Shown piece after piece: positions 45,521-58,817 of a stretch of DNA of 64,000 nt. The position numbers were made by a program, and so were the translations under genes. Below the pieces are notes generated by a model. That model did no database searches. It was not told where the DNA came from and was given only the letters and a program-made list of their open reading frames with translations. This DNA is from Erysipelotrichaceae bacterium (GTDB taxonomy: Bacteria > Bacillota_I > Bacilli_A > Erysipelotrichales > Erysipelotrichaceae). The DNA lies in the NCBI GenBank assembly GCA_017419165.1, contig JAFOLW010000071.1, positions 1 to 64,000 of the forward strand, read 5' to 3'. How positions within the stretch are numbered: the first letter of the stretch is position 1; each line of letters starts with the position of its first letter.

Positions 45521-46081
45521 TTATTCAATAACGATCGATCCGGGATCCTGATGGAAAGGATCCTTGGCATTGATATGATCGTAGAAAAGGATGCCTTTGA
45601 AATGGTCGAGCTCATGTTGAAGGACGATGGCAAGATAGCCTTCGGCCTTGATGATGATATCTTCGTTCTTCAGAGCGTCATAAGCTTTGACCTTGACTCT
45701 GGCAGACCGGTAGACGTATCCTTCGTGTTCTTCAGTGACGGAAAGGCAGCCTTCTCCGGAACTCAGACAGGCTTTTTCGACGGAATTGGAAATGATCTTG
45801 GGATTGACCAGGGCATATTCGCATTCCTTGTTTCCTTCTTCATCTTTGATGATGATTGCCGTCATTTTTTTCGGGACACCGACCTGGATCGCGGAAATGC
45901 CTACGGCTGGCCGCAGGTTATTTTCTTCGGCGATCTCCGGGATCGTGGAGTCGTCGACATATTTCAGCATCTCCATAAGGAGCGTTCTGTCTTCTTTGCT
46001 CAGGGGTAAAACGACATCCGCTGATTTTCTTCGGATAAGCGGGTCGTTATCCTTGATTATAGTATCGTTATTAATAAGCAT
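45521..46081 (-). CDS. def: Peptide deformylase
   Basis: The start is ATG 46081 (186 residues). A much longer open frame continues upstream but would run through the divergent ftsW promoter. Deformylase motifs are GISAIQVGVP, EGCLSV (metal Cys) and QHELDHFKG (two metal His). It removes the formyl group from new proteins. The length and motif II form are those of the type 2 enzymes of Gram-positive bacteria. TATAAT lies 6 bases before the start. Confidence 0.95.
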   Translation of the reverse strand: MLINNDTIIKDNDPLIRRKSADVVLPLSKEDRTLLMEMLKYVDDSTIPEIAEENNLRPAVGISAIQVGVPKKMTAIIIKDEEGNKECEYALVNPKIISNSVEKACLSSGEGCLSVTEEHEGYVYRSARVKVKAYDALKNEDIIIKAEGYLAIVLQHELDHFKGILFYDHINAKDPFHQDPGSIVIE

Positions 46082-46087
46082 AGCTAT

Positions 46088-46117
46088 ATTATAATACCAT
46101 ATTCCTTGTGTTAAAAT
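46088..46117. promoter_or_regulatory. Divergent def and ftsW promoters, both predicted leaderless
   Basis: On the minus strand TATAAT (46088-46093) is 6 bases from the def ATG. On the plus strand TAAAAT (46112-46117) is 6 bases from the ftsW ATG at 46124. No ribosome site precedes either start. Confidence 0.6.
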
Positions 46118-46123
46118 GATTTT

Positions 46124-47296
46124 ATGCTGAAGAATAAAATCGCGCTGGGAGATAAGCGCGTTGCCTTTGCGGCATTTGCCTTGCTGATATTCGGATCGCT
46201 GATGATCGTTTCTGCCGAGATGGGCAACTCTGCCGGAGATACATCTTATCTGACGACGGTCATCATAAAACAGGCGGTCTTTGCCATTGCCGGGATCGTC
46301 GTCTATCTGATCATGACCAATTTCCGCATGCAGCGGATCGGTATCGTGCCTTGCATCTTCATCTATATGATGCTCTTGGCCGTGCTGATCTCCTGCCGTT
46401 TTTTCGGTCAGATCAACGGCGCCTATGCCTGGATCCCGATCGGCAGCATCGCCACGATACAGCCGTCGGAATTCGCCAAAGTCTTCATGATCTTGTTTGC
46501 CTGCAGCATGCTGTGCCGTGACCGCAAAGAAAATAACCGGAAGTTTTTCTGGTGGTATGCCGGCGGGACGGCATTGTTTACGGTCGTGATCCTTGGCTGG
46601 CAGCATGACCTCGGTTCGGCGGTCGTGCTGTTCGTCATGTCGTATTGCATGGCAATGATCCCGCGCTATAAGGAATTACAGCAGTATCAGCTGTATATGA
46701 CGTTTGCCGTCATCGGCGTGATCGTTCTTGCCGGCATCGCTCTGTCGCCGCCGGTGACCGAGATCTTAAAGAAACACTCGGACAACTACATGATCGGCCG
46801 ATTCCTGGCGGCTGCCGATCCGTTCTTATACCAGTATGACAACGGTTATCATATCATCATGTCTCTGGTCAGTTTTGCCAACGGCGGTCTTTTCGGACTG
46901 GGCTACGGCAACTCCATCCATAAATACATGAACTTCCCCAATCCGGACAATGACTTCATTTTGCCGGTCATCGTGGAAGAGCTCGGCATCGTCGGTTTTC
47001 TGATCATCCTGATCCTTTACGGACTGCTTCTGATCCCGCTGATCAGGGCTTCTCTGCGTTCCAATTCGACGGTCGGCAAAGTCACGCTTCTAGGCGTATT
47101 CATGTACTTCATCCTGCATTTCATACTCAATGTCGGCGGTGTCAGCGGTCTGATCCCTTTGACGGGCGTTCCGCTTCTGATGATCTCTTCCGGCGGTTCT
47201 TCTCTGGTCGCCTGCATGGGGGCACTGGGCCTGGCACAGAACGAGATGGTCCGGCTCAGAAAGGAAAACGATGAGGATCATAGCGGGAAAGTATAA
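46124..47296 (+). CDS. ftsW: FtsW/RodA/SpoVE-family peptidoglycan polymerase
   Basis: This 390-residue membrane protein has about ten helices and SEDS-family signatures: INGAYAWIPIGSIATIQPSEFAKV, RYKELQ, and SGGVSGLIPLTGVPLLMISSGGSS in part near the C terminus. SEDS proteins polymerise lipid II glycan chains with a partner PBP. FtsW (division) and RodA (elongation) cannot be separated for certain by sequence alone; the QPSEFAKV and GVPLLMISSGGSS forms favour the FtsW/SpoVE side. It overlaps rsmD by 26 bases. Confidence 0.85.
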   Translation: MLKNKIALGDKRVAFAAFALLIFGSLMIVSAEMGNSAGDTSYLTTVIIKQAVFAIAGIVVYLIMTNFRMQRIGIVPCIFIYMMLLAVLISCRFFGQINGAYAWIPIGSIATIQPSEFAKVFMILFACSMLCRDRKENNRKFFWWYAGGTALFTVVILGWQHDLGSAVVLFVMSYCMAMIPRYKELQQYQLYMTFAVIGVIVLAGIALSPPVTEILKKHSDNYMIGRFLAAADPFLYQYDNGYHIIMSLVSFANGGLFGLGYGNSIHKYMNFPNPDNDFILPVIVEELGIVGFLIILILYGLLLIPLIRASLRSNSTVGKVTLLGVFMYFILHFILNVGGVSGLIPLTGVPLLMISSGGSSLVACMGALGLAQNEMVRLRKENDEDHSGKV

Positions 47297-47819
47297 ACGG
47301 ACACCGATCCTCACTCTTGAAGGGGACAAGATCACAAGACCGACCCGCGACATGGTCAGGGAGGCTTTGTTTTCTACGATCCCGATCTATTCGGACACCG
47401 TATTCCTGGATCTTTTTTCCGGCTCCGGTGCGATCGGACTGGAAGCTTTGTCCAGAGGCGCGGAAGATGCCGTGTTCAACGATATAAATAAGGATGCGGT
47501 AAAGATCATCCGGCAGAATCTGACAAAGGTGTCTGAAAAACGGCGGGTCTTCAATCTCGACTATGCCGCCTGCCTGCTGGCCCTGAAAGGGGAGAGCTTC
47601 GATTATATCTATTGCGATCCGCCTTATGCCTTCGGGGAATATGAGAGGATCTTTGAACTCGTTGAAGAGTACGGTCTGATGAAAGAAGATGCTTCTTTGA
47701 TCGTTGAAGTGGAAAAAGCGACGCTTCTGCCGGAAACGATCGGAGGACTGTCTTTATATAAAGAGAGACGCTATGGGATCAACAAACTGCTTTATTATGA
47801 AAAAGGAGAAAAGTTATGA
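47271..47819 (+). CDS. rsmD: 16S rRNA (guanine(966)-N(2))-methyltransferase
   Basis: This 182-residue SAM-dependent enzyme has the opening MRIIAGKYKRTPI, the SAM loop FLDLFSGSGAIGLEALSRGA and the catalytic IYCDPPYAF. It modifies 16S rRNA in the small subunit. Its start lies within ftsW and its stop overlaps the coaD start (ATGA), the usual rsmD-coaD pair. Confidence 0.95.
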   Translation: MRIIAGKYKRTPILTLEGDKITRPTRDMVREALFSTIPIYSDTVFLDLFSGSGAIGLEALSRGAEDAVFNDINKDAVKIIRQNLTKVSEKRRVFNLDYAACLLALKGESFDYIYCDPPYAFGEYERIFELVEEYGLMKEDASLIVEVEKATLLPETIGGLSLYKERRYGINKLLYYEKGEKL

Positions 47820-48295
47820 TCAAAGCCATCTATCCCGGTACTTTCGATCCGATCACCATCGGACATCTTGATGTCATCCTGCGCGGAGCGAAGATCTATG
47901 ACAAGCTGATCGTCGCCGTCATGGAGAATCGGGCAAAGTCCTGTACGTTCACGAAGGAAGAGCGCAAGGAAATGATCGAGAAATGCATCGAAGGACTTGA
48001 AAATGTGGAAGTCGTGATCGGCGAAGGCCTGACGGTGAACCTGGCGGAAGCACACGGCTGCCGCATCATCGTCCGGGGCATCCGCGCGGTATCCGACTAT
48101 GAATCCGAACTGGCTTTGGCGACAGCCAATATGAATCTTGACAGCAATATCGAGACGGTCTTCATGGTCGCCAAACCGGAACTGTCCTTTCTTTCGTCTT
48201 CCGTCGCCAAGGAGATCGCTTCGTTCAACGGCGACATCTCGGATTATATTCCGGCCAAGATCATCAAGGAAGTTTCGGCAAAACTATATAAATAG
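47816..48295 (+). CDS. coaD: Phosphopantetheine adenylyltransferase
   Basis: This 159-residue enzyme makes dephospho-CoA from ATP and phosphopantetheine. The nucleotidyltransferase motif YPGTFDPITIGHLDVILRGAK (with TxGH) and the C-terminal FLSSSVAKEIASF are diagnostic. It acts just before CoaE. It is the last gene of the ftsW-rsmD-coaD unit, and a hairpin follows. Confidence 0.97.
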   Translation: MIKAIYPGTFDPITIGHLDVILRGAKIYDKLIVAVMENRAKSCTFTKEERKEMIEKCIEGLENVEVVIGEGLTVNLAEAHGCRIIVRGIRAVSDYESELALATANMNLDSNIETVFMVAKPELSFLSSSVAKEIASFNGDISDYIPAKIIKEVSAKLYK

Positions 48296-48298
48296 GAT

Positions 48299-48331
48299 AA
48301 GGATATGCCTTCGGAAGGAAGGCTTTTCCTT
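48299..48331 (+). terminator. Terminator after coaD
   Basis: AAGGA, GCCTT, AAGGC and TCCTT form a two-part stem with a T-rich internal bulge and tail. Confidence 0.55.
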
Positions 48332-48341
48332 TGCGTAGTTT

Positions 48342-48384
48342 TTAGCACTTATTAGTTGACAGTGCTAAACGGATGGTGTATAGT
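48342..48384 (+). promoter_or_regulatory. hrcA promoter with first CIRCE
   Basis: CIRCE 1 is TTAGCACTT, nine bases, CAGTGCTAA (48342-48368). A perfect -35 TTGACA (48356-48361) lies within it and TATAGT (48379-48384) follows at 17 bp. HrcA binding should block this promoter. Confidence 0.9.
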
Positions 48385-48388
48385 ATTT

Positions 48389-48415
48389 TTAGCAATGGAG
48401 GATCCAGAGTGCTAA
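48389..48415 (+). promoter_or_regulatory. Second CIRCE in the hrcA leader
   Basis: TTAGCAATG, nine bases, GAGTGCTAA starts near the predicted transcription start, and the GGAGG ribosome site begins directly after its right arm. It may allow tighter autoregulation by a roadblock. Confidence 0.85.
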
Positions 48416-48428
48416 AGGAGGTGGCTGT

Positions 48429-49451
48429 ATGGCATTGACAAAAAGAATGGTCGACATTCTGAAAGCGATCGTTGATGAATTCGTATCGACTGCAGAACCG
48501 GTCGGTTCCAAAACTTTAGTCGATAAATACGGTCTGCCTTATTCCAGTGCGACGATCAGAAACGATATGGCGACGCTGGAATCTCTGGGATATCTGGAGA
48601 AGCCGCATACATCGGCAGGGCGTATCCCGTCCAACAAAGGATATCAGTACTATTGCGAACATCTGTTGAAGAAAGATATGGATGAGGAAGTCAAATATGC
48701 CTTATCCAACATCTTTGACCGGCGTTCGGCAAACATCGAGGATGCGATCAAGGAATCCTGCAAGATCGTATCGGAGATGACCAACCTTGCCTCGGGCATG
48801 TTGGGGCCGGATGCATCTAGTCAGACACTTGAACATATCAAGGTCTTCCAGATCGATCCGAAAACGGCGGTGTGTGTCTTCATCACCAACACCGGTTATA
48901 CGGAAAACAAGACCTTCAATTTCCAGGATGCCGTCACGATCGAAGATATCCAGACATGTACGGATATCCTCAACGACCGTCTGAGAGGGACGCCGATCCA
49001 AACGCTTCCGGAGAAGCTGGAATCCCTCAAGCCGGTCCTGACCAAGTCGGTGCAGCGTTTCGAGATGCTGTACAACGCGTTTGCCGGAGCCTTCGTGAAG
49101 TTTGCTTCGGAGACCTTGTATTTTGACGGCACATCGAACATGATGTACCAGCCGGAATATGCCGATATCGAGAAACTGAAGCAGCTGACGAAATTCTTCG
49201 ATGATTCCAAGCTCTTCCGTTCTCTGGTCGATAAGCAGACCGGCGGAAATGAAGTCGTTGCCGTGACACCGAAAGGTACGGAACTGGTCTGGAAAGATGA
49301 TATCGCGATCGTTTCCAGTGAGATCAGGATCTCGGACAATCCGAATGAAAATGCCCGCCTGATGGTCGTCGGACCGCGGCGTATGGAATACAACCGGGTC
49401 GTCTCCCTCCTTGATTTCATCTCGAAAGAGATCGAAGATATGTTTCATTAG
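48429..49451 (+). CDS. hrcA: Heat-inducible transcription repressor HrcA
   Basis: This 340-residue repressor binds CIRCE when unfolded proteins are few and GroEL is free. The N-terminal winged helix (1-75) includes LKAIVDEFVSTAEPVGSKTL and YSSATIRNDMATLESLGYL; the GAF-like core follows and the last strands end SLLDFISKEI. It heads the hrcA-grpE-dnaK-dnaJ operon and is autoregulated by two CIRCE elements. Its other targets in this window are groESL and clpB. Confidence 0.96.
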   Translation: MALTKRMVDILKAIVDEFVSTAEPVGSKTLVDKYGLPYSSATIRNDMATLESLGYLEKPHTSAGRIPSNKGYQYYCEHLLKKDMDEEVKYALSNIFDRRSANIEDAIKESCKIVSEMTNLASGMLGPDASSQTLEHIKVFQIDPKTAVCVFITNTGYTENKTFNFQDAVTIEDIQTCTDILNDRLRGTPIQTLPEKLESLKPVLTKSVQRFEMLYNAFAGAFVKFASETLYFDGTSNMMYQPEYADIEKLKQLTKFFDDSKLFRSLVDKQTGGNEVVAVTPKGTELVWKDDIAIVSSEIRISDNPNENARLMVVGPRRMEYNRVVSLLDFISKEIEDMFH

Positions 49452-49462
49452 AAAGGAGCTTT

Positions 49463-51906
<2,444 letters not shown>

Positions 51907-51946
51907 TTCAAAGAAAGCATATTAATCAGATAGAAAGGGAGGTATT

Positions 51947-53083
51947 ATGGCTGATAAGCGCGATTATTACGAGGTCCTGGGAATCTCCAAGGGTGCGAGC
52001 GAAGATGAGATCAAAAAAGCTTATCGTAAGTTGGCTAAACAATATCACCCGGATGTGAACAAAGCCCCAGATGCCGAGGCAAAATTCAAAGAGATCAATG
52101 AAGCTTATGAAGTCCTGTCCGATCCGCAGAAGAAAGCGACGTATGACCAGTTCGGTCATGCGGGCATGGACGGATTCGCTCAAGGCGGCTATTCTTCGGG
52201 CTTTGGCGGAATGAATATGGATGATCTCGGAGACATCTTCTCAGACTTCTTCGGAGGAATGGGAGGATTCTCCGGATTCAATTTCGGCGGAAGTTCATCT
52301 TCCCGCCGGAGCGGACCGATCAAAGGGGACAACCGTTACATGTCCCTGGATATCGAGTTCCTCGATGCGGTCCACGGTGTCGACAAGATGATCAATCTTT
52401 CCGTCGACAAGACTTGTACGTATTGTGACGGAACGGGAGCGGCGACCCGCTCGGACATCGAGACCTGTCCGACCTGCCGCGGTTCGGGAAGAGTCATGCG
52501 GCAGTCCAGGACACCGTTCGGTGTCGTACAGCAGCAGTCAGTCTGTCCGGATTGTAAAGGCAGCGGAAAACGGATCAAGAAGATCTGTCCGCATTGCGGC
52601 GGACGCGGATATAACAGCGTCAAGGAACAGGTCGAAGTCACCATTCCCGCGGGAATCAGTTCCGGCCAGCAGGTACGCCTTGCCGGATATGGCGAACGCG
52701 GAGAGAACGGCGGACCCAACGGTGATCTGTATATCGAAGTCAGAGTCCGTCCGCACAAGTACTTCCGCAGAGACGGCAACAATATCCATATCGCCGTGCC
52801 GATCTCGGCCGTCGATGCAACGCTGGGTACCATCGTAGATGTTCCGACCGCATATGGTGATGTGGAACTCACCATCCCGGCAGGAACGCAGCCCGGCCAG
52901 CAGCTTCGTATCAAGGGTTACGGGGTCAAGGATCTTAGGACCAAGAACGTCGGTGATCAGTACGTCGAAGTACAGATCGAGATCCCGAAGAAGCTGAGCA
53001 GGGAAGAAAAAGAACTCTATGAAAAACTTGCCAACCGGAAGAAGGAAGGCGTGTTTGAAAGATTCAAGAAAACTTTTAAGTAG
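51947..53083 (+). CDS. dnaJ: Chaperone DnaJ (Hsp40)
   Basis: This 378-residue co-chaperone has a J domain (1-70) with YHPDVNK, a Gly/Phe-rich linker (about 75-115), four CxxCxGxG zinc repeats ([32 protein letters not shown], about 155-225) and C-terminal client-binding domains. It activates DnaK ATP hydrolysis and delivers clients. It is the last gene of the operon and its stop overlaps an 11-bp hairpin. Confidence 0.97.
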   Translation: MADKRDYYEVLGISKGASEDEIKKAYRKLAKQYHPDVNKAPDAEAKFKEINEAYEVLSDPQKKATYDQFGHAGMDGFAQGGYSSGFGGMNMDDLGDIFSDFFGGMGGFSGFNFGGSSSSRRSGPIKGDNRYMSLDIEFLDAVHGVDKMINLSVDKTCTYCDGTGAATRSDIETCPTCRGSGRVMRQSRTPFGVVQQQSVCPDCKGSGKRIKKICPHCGGRGYNSVKEQVEVTIPAGISSGQQVRLAGYGERGENGGPNGDLYIEVRVRPHKYFRRDGNNIHIAVPISAVDATLGTIVDVPTAYGDVELTIPAGTQPGQQLRIKGYGVKDLRTKNVGDQYVEVQIEIPKKLSREEKELYEKLANRKKEGVFERFKKTFK

Positions 53084-53099
53084 GGTGACCTACTTAAAA
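53074..53099 (+). terminator. Long perfect hairpin at the dnaJ end
   Basis: TTTTAAGTAGG, loop GTGA, CCTACTTAAAA is an 11-bp perfect stem around the dnaJ stop codon. It is followed by A-rich and not T-rich sequence, so it may terminate only partly, or stabilise the mRNA end. Confidence 0.5.
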
Positions 53100-53111
53100 A
53101 TTTAGTTAGCA

Positions 53112-53138
53112 TTAGCACTCGAAGATAATAAGTGCTAA
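53112..53138 (+). promoter_or_regulatory. CIRCE operator of clpB
   Basis: TTAGCACTC, nine bases (GAAGATAAT), AAGTGCTAA. The GATAAT in the spacer (53124-53129) may itself be the -10 box, so HrcA would cover the promoter core. AAAGGAGGG follows before ATG 53153. Confidence 0.9.
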
Positions 53139-53152
53139 AAGGAGGGCAAGAT

Positions 53153-55705
<2,553 letters not shown>

Positions 55706-55710
55706 ACATA

Positions 55711-55736
55711 AAAAGGCTGCTGCGGCAGCCTTTTTT
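55711..55736 (+). terminator. clpB terminator
   Basis: GGCTGC, loop TGCG, GCAGCC with flanking A and T runs. Confidence 0.9.
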
Positions 55737-55740
55737 GCTG

Positions 55741-55764
55741 AAAAAAAGAACTCAAGCGAGTTCT
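55741..55764 (-). terminator. Cold-shock gene terminator
   Basis: AGAACTC and GAGTTCT pair around a 4-base loop; seven T follow on the minus strand. Confidence 0.85.
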
Positions 55765-55783
55765 AGTTTCTTCCGGATCAAGT

Positions 55784-55981
55784 TCAGATCTTTTTAACGT
55801 TTGCTGCCTGAGGGCCTTTCGGACCATCGTTGACGTCGTATTCAACTCTCTGATCTTCATCTAAAGTTTTGAAGCCATCTACCTGAATTGCTGAGAAATG
55901 TACGAATACTTCTTTGCCGTCATCTCCAGTAATAAAGCCATAACCCTTAGCGGCGTTGAACCACTTAACCTTACCTGTCAT
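55784..55981 (-). CDS. Cold-shock protein (CspA/CspB family)
   Basis: This 65-residue protein (start ATG 55981 behind AAAGGGGAT) is a single cold-shock OB fold with RNP1-like [11 protein letters not shown] and RNP2-like EVFVHFSAI motifs, which bind single-stranded nucleic acids. It acts as an RNA chaperone. An upstream in-frame ATG would add 23 unrelated residues and lies near the promoter, so I reject it. Confidence 0.97.
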   Translation of the reverse strand: MTGKVKWFNAAKGYGFITGDDGKEVFVHFSAIQVDGFKTLDEDQRVEYDVNDGPKGPQAANVKKI

Positions 55982-56021
55982 ACAATCCCCTTTACTAGCA
56001 AAAAAATCTATATGCAATTTA

Positions 56022-56050
56022 ATCTTAGAATAATTTACAATTGAATTCAA
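56022..56050 (-). promoter_or_regulatory. Cold-shock gene promoter
   Basis: On the minus strand TTGAAT (56045-56050), 17 bp, TAAGAT (56022-56027). The predicted leader is about 33 bases and A/T-rich. Confidence 0.6.
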
Positions 56051-56067
56051 TTATTTTCATGGAAAAA

Positions 56068-56090
56068 GTACCATCTAGTATAAATGGTAC
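56068..56090. repeat. Inverted repeat between the csp and GH13 genes
   Basis: GTACCAT, nine bases, ATGGTAC is a 7-bp inverted repeat. A further ATGGTAC is at 56163-56169. The remaining spacer to the GH13 promoter (56091-56223) shows no gene. The repeat could be a binding site for a regulator of either gene. Confidence 0.4.
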
Positions 56091-56223
56091 CGGTCGTATC
56101 AGCGATGATGAAAAGCCATTTTGATACTTGACGGTTTTTTTGCAGTCCGTTTTCGGTTCCGGATGGTACTGAAAAGAAGATTCCATATGGTCTTAAGCGT
56201 TCCGTCCTGCCGCATTTCTTGAA

Positions 56224-56229
56224 TATAAT
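56224..56229 (+). promoter_or_regulatory. GH13 gene -10 box
   Basis: TATAAT lies 52 bases before ATG 56282; no good -35 box is seen. In-frame codons upstream of ATG 56282 begin before or inside this box, which argues against an earlier start. Confidence 0.45.
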
Positions 56230-56281
56230 GAAAATAGAAGAAAGACTGAAATCAAAAAAACAGATCAGTGAAAGGAGCTTT

Positions 56282-57769
56282 ATGAGCCGAAAAGATTTTC
56301 AAGACATGATCGCTTATGAGATCTATCCGACTTCTTTTTTTGACAGCAACGATGACGGGACCGGTGACCTCAATGGCATCAGGGACAAGCTGTATCATAT
56401 CAGGGATATGGGATTCAATACGGTCTGGATCAACCCGTTTTATGTTTCCCCGTTCAAAGACGGCGGTTATGATGTCGAGGATTTCTTCGATGTCGACCCG
56501 CGTTTCGGTACCTTGAAGGATTTTGATGAGCTGATCAAAGAAGCTCACGGTATGGGCCTCAGGATCCTGCTGGATCTGGTCGCCGGGCACAGTGCTCTCA
56601 GCAATCCGGATTTTCTGAAAAGCGCAAAAGCGCAAAGAAACGAATACAGCGACCTGTTCATCTGGAACGACAATCCCTGGCAAAAAGGGGAGAACCTGAT
56701 CTCGGGGATGTTCGACCGTCATGGCTGCTATATGGTCAATTTCTTCGCTCATCAGCCGGCGTTCAATTACGGTTTCAAGAAGATCGATCAGCCTTCCTGG
56801 CAGATGTCGTATAAGGATCAAAGGACTTTCAAGGCTAGAGAATATCTTTTGAAAGTGATGCGCTTCTGGCTGCAGCGCGGCGCAGACGGTTTCCGGGTCG
56901 ATATGGCGGACTCGTTAGTGAAAAACGACGATGACAAGGCGGCGACCATTGAGGTGTGGAACGATCTGTTCGCCCGGATCCGCAAAGATTATCCCGAAGT
57001 TTTCTTCGTTTCCGAATGGTCGGATCCGAAACGTTCGTTCAAAGCCGGTTTCGATGCCGACTTTGTACTGGATCACTGGGACAATTTCTATCACCGCTTT
57101 TTCCGAAGCAATGAACACAGCAGAGGAACATCGGTCATTCATGGTGACGGGGATGTGTCTTTTGCCTTGAACGATATGAGGGAACGCTTTTCGGCAGCCG
57201 AAGAGAGCGGTGCCTATCTGTCTTTGATCAGCGGCAATCACGATACACCGCGTATCGCCGATCATCTTGATGAACGGGAATTGAGGATCTTCTATCTGTT
57301 CCTGTTCGCTCTGCCGGGGATACCTTTCCTTCTGTACGGTGACGAGCTCGGTATGAAGACATCCGATCTTCCTTCCAAAGACGGCGGTTATCAAAGGACC
57401 GGCACCCGCATTCCGATGATCTGGGATGACAGCGAGCCGTATCACGGTTTTTCAAAAACGGAGCCGTATCTGCCGTTCAGCGAAGAAAACAAAGTATCGC
57501 TCGAGCAGGCGGTGAACGATGAAAACTCTTTGTATCACTTCCTTAAGAAACTGATCGCTTTGCGTAAGCAGATCCCGGATCTTAGAGATCCCCATCTGCC
57601 GATCGAAGAGAAGGACAGGATCTTCCGTTTCGAAAGGGGAGGTCTCGATCTGATCATCAACCTTTCAAAGAAAACTTATCCGTATCAGGGCGAAAAGATC
57701 ATTGCAACGGAAGATTTTGATGCGGATCTTCCTTCCGGCGCAGCTGTACTGCTAAAAAGGAGGGCTTGA
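56282..57769 (+). CDS. Glycoside hydrolase family 13 enzyme
   Basis: The start is ATG 56282 (495 residues) behind GAAAGGAGC. It is a cytoplasmic alpha-amylase-family protein: IAYEIYPTSFFDSNDDGTGDLNGI, the nucleophile Asp in GFRVDMADS, the acid/base Glu in FFVSEWSDP, and the transition-state Asp in SGNHDTPR. No signal peptide is seen. The form fits an oligo-glucosidase or related alpha-glucan enzyme, but the exact bond and substrate cannot be read; the VEDFFDVDPRFGTLKDFDELI segment resembles oligo-1,6-glucosidases. Gene stands alone. Confidence 0.85.
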   Translation: MSRKDFQDMIAYEIYPTSFFDSNDDGTGDLNGIRDKLYHIRDMGFNTVWINPFYVSPFKDGGYDVEDFFDVDPRFGTLKDFDELIKEAHGMGLRILLDLVAGHSALSNPDFLKSAKAQRNEYSDLFIWNDNPWQKGENLISGMFDRHGCYMVNFFAHQPAFNYGFKKIDQPSWQMSYKDQRTFKAREYLLKVMRFWLQRGADGFRVDMADSLVKNDDDKAATIEVWNDLFARIRKDYPEVFFVSEWSDPKRSFKAGFDADFVLDHWDNFYHRFFRSNEHSRGTSVIHGDGDVSFALNDMRERFSAAEESGAYLSLISGNHDTPRIADHLDERELRIFYLFLFALPGIPFLLYGDELGMKTSDLPSKDGGYQRTGTRIPMIWDDSEPYHGFSKTEPYLPFSEENKVSLEQAVNDENSLYHFLKKLIALRKQIPDLRDPHLPIEEKDRIFRFERGGLDLIINLSKKTYPYQGEKIIATEDFDADLPSGAAVLLKRRA

Positions 57770-57781
57770 GATCTGCGTTTT

Positions 57782-57810
57782 TTGACGGGTTTAAAAAGGT
57801 CTCATATAAT
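57782..57810 (+). promoter_or_regulatory. Promoter giving a leaderless S66 peptidase mRNA
   Basis: TTGACG (57782-57787), exactly 17 bp, TATAAT (57805-57810), then 6 bases to ATG 57817. No ribosome site is present. Confidence 0.85.
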
Positions 57811-57816
57811 TGAATC

Positions 57817-58797
57817 ATGTACTATCCGAAATTTATAAAAAAAGGCGACACGATCGGTATCTGCGCTCCGAGTGCCGGTGTCGGAAAGAAACTCGAAGAA
57901 TTTGAACTGTCCAATGAAGTGCTTGCCGCACACGGTTACGGTGTCAAAGAGACGGCTTCCGTCCGCGTGAACAACGAACGCTCGGCAAGTGCCCGCAAGC
58001 GGGCGAAGGAACTCGATGAGCTGATCTGTGATCCGGATGTCGATGCCATCCTTTGCGCAGCCGGCGGAGACTTCATGCTGGAAATGATGCCGTATGTCGA
58101 TCTCGCCCATATCAAAGAGAATCCCAAATGGATCTCCGGCATGTCCGATCCGACCAATCTGCTGTTCACGGTGACGACGATGCTCGATATCGCGACATTT
58201 TACGGGACCAACGGCGCCGGTTTCACTTTCGCGAAGAGGCGTCCGCAGTCGACGTTCTTCTCTTATCTGGAGGGCTCTCTGATCAGGCAGCATTCCTATA
58301 AGCGCTACCAGACGTTCTTGGACATCATCACGGAAAACAAGGTCTATCATCCGGTGGAATGGATATGTAAAAAGGAAGAGATCGAACTGAAGGGAAGGCT
58401 GATCGGCGGCTGTGTGGAATGCATCGAAAAGCTGATCGGTACGAAATTCGATCACACATCGCAGTTCCTGGAACGATATAAAGATGATGGTATCATCTGG
58501 TACTTCGATATCTTCAACATGTCATCCTACAATTTCTATCTGACACTTTTACAGTTTGAGAATGCCGGATGGTTCCGCTATTGCAAAGGCGTACTGATCG
58601 GCCGGGTCGCTTTCCCGAATGTCGAAGACAAAAAACTGGATTATATCAAAGCGGCGGACAAGGTACTGAAGAAGATCCCGCATATCTGTGAGATGGACAT
58701 CGGCCATACCGATCCGTCGATGACACTGATCAACGGTGCTTTGATCGATGTCCGCTATAAGAAGGGGAAAGGATCCGTATCATTCAAATTAAAATAG
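57817..58797 (+). CDS. S66-family LD-carboxypeptidase / MccF-like serine peptidase
   Basis: This 326-residue cytoplasmic protein begins FIKKGDTIGICAPSAGV, the S66 opening. The nucleophile serine lies in ISGMSDPTNLLF, after the AGGDFMLEMMPYVD strand, and the Glu and His of the triad are in the C-terminal half (IGGCVECIEKLIGT and DIGHTDP). LD-carboxypeptidases recycle peptidoglycan tetrapeptides; MccF relatives inactivate nucleotide-peptide antibiotics. The length and the YGTNGAGFT region point to the MccF side, but the role cannot be settled. Confidence 0.87.
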   Translation: MYYPKFIKKGDTIGICAPSAGVGKKLEEFELSNEVLAAHGYGVKETASVRVNNERSASARKRAKELDELICDPDVDAILCAAGGDFMLEMMPYVDLAHIKENPKWISGMSDPTNLLFTVTTMLDIATFYGTNGAGFTFAKRRPQSTFFSYLEGSLIRQHSYKRYQTFLDIITENKVYHPVEWICKKEEIELKGRLIGGCVECIEKLIGTKFDHTSQFLERYKDDGIIWYFDIFNMSSYNFYLTLLQFENAGWFRYCKGVLIGRVAFPNVEDKKLDYIKAADKVLKKIPHICEMDIGHTDPSMTLINGALIDVRYKKGKGSVSFKLK

Positions 58798-58817
58798 GAC
58801 TTTACAGTCCTATTTTT
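58791..58817. terminator. Bidirectional terminator between S66 and threonine aldolase genes
   Basis: AAAATAGGAC, loop TTTACA, GTCCTATTTT with A and T runs; stop codons of both genes are within or next to the stem. Confidence 0.85.

Noticed and set aside
45521-46606. A 361-codon version of peptide deformylase
   Set aside because: The extra N-terminal part runs through the divergent promoters and into the ftsW coding region; the deformylase domain starts normally at ATG 46081.
53132-53152. A GTG start for clpB
   Set aside because: It lies within the CIRCE right arm, at or near the transcription start, and ATG 53153 has the good ribosome site.
55982-56050. A 23-residue N-terminal extension of the cold-shock protein
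   Set aside because: It would include the promoter -10 region and has no cold-shock similarity.
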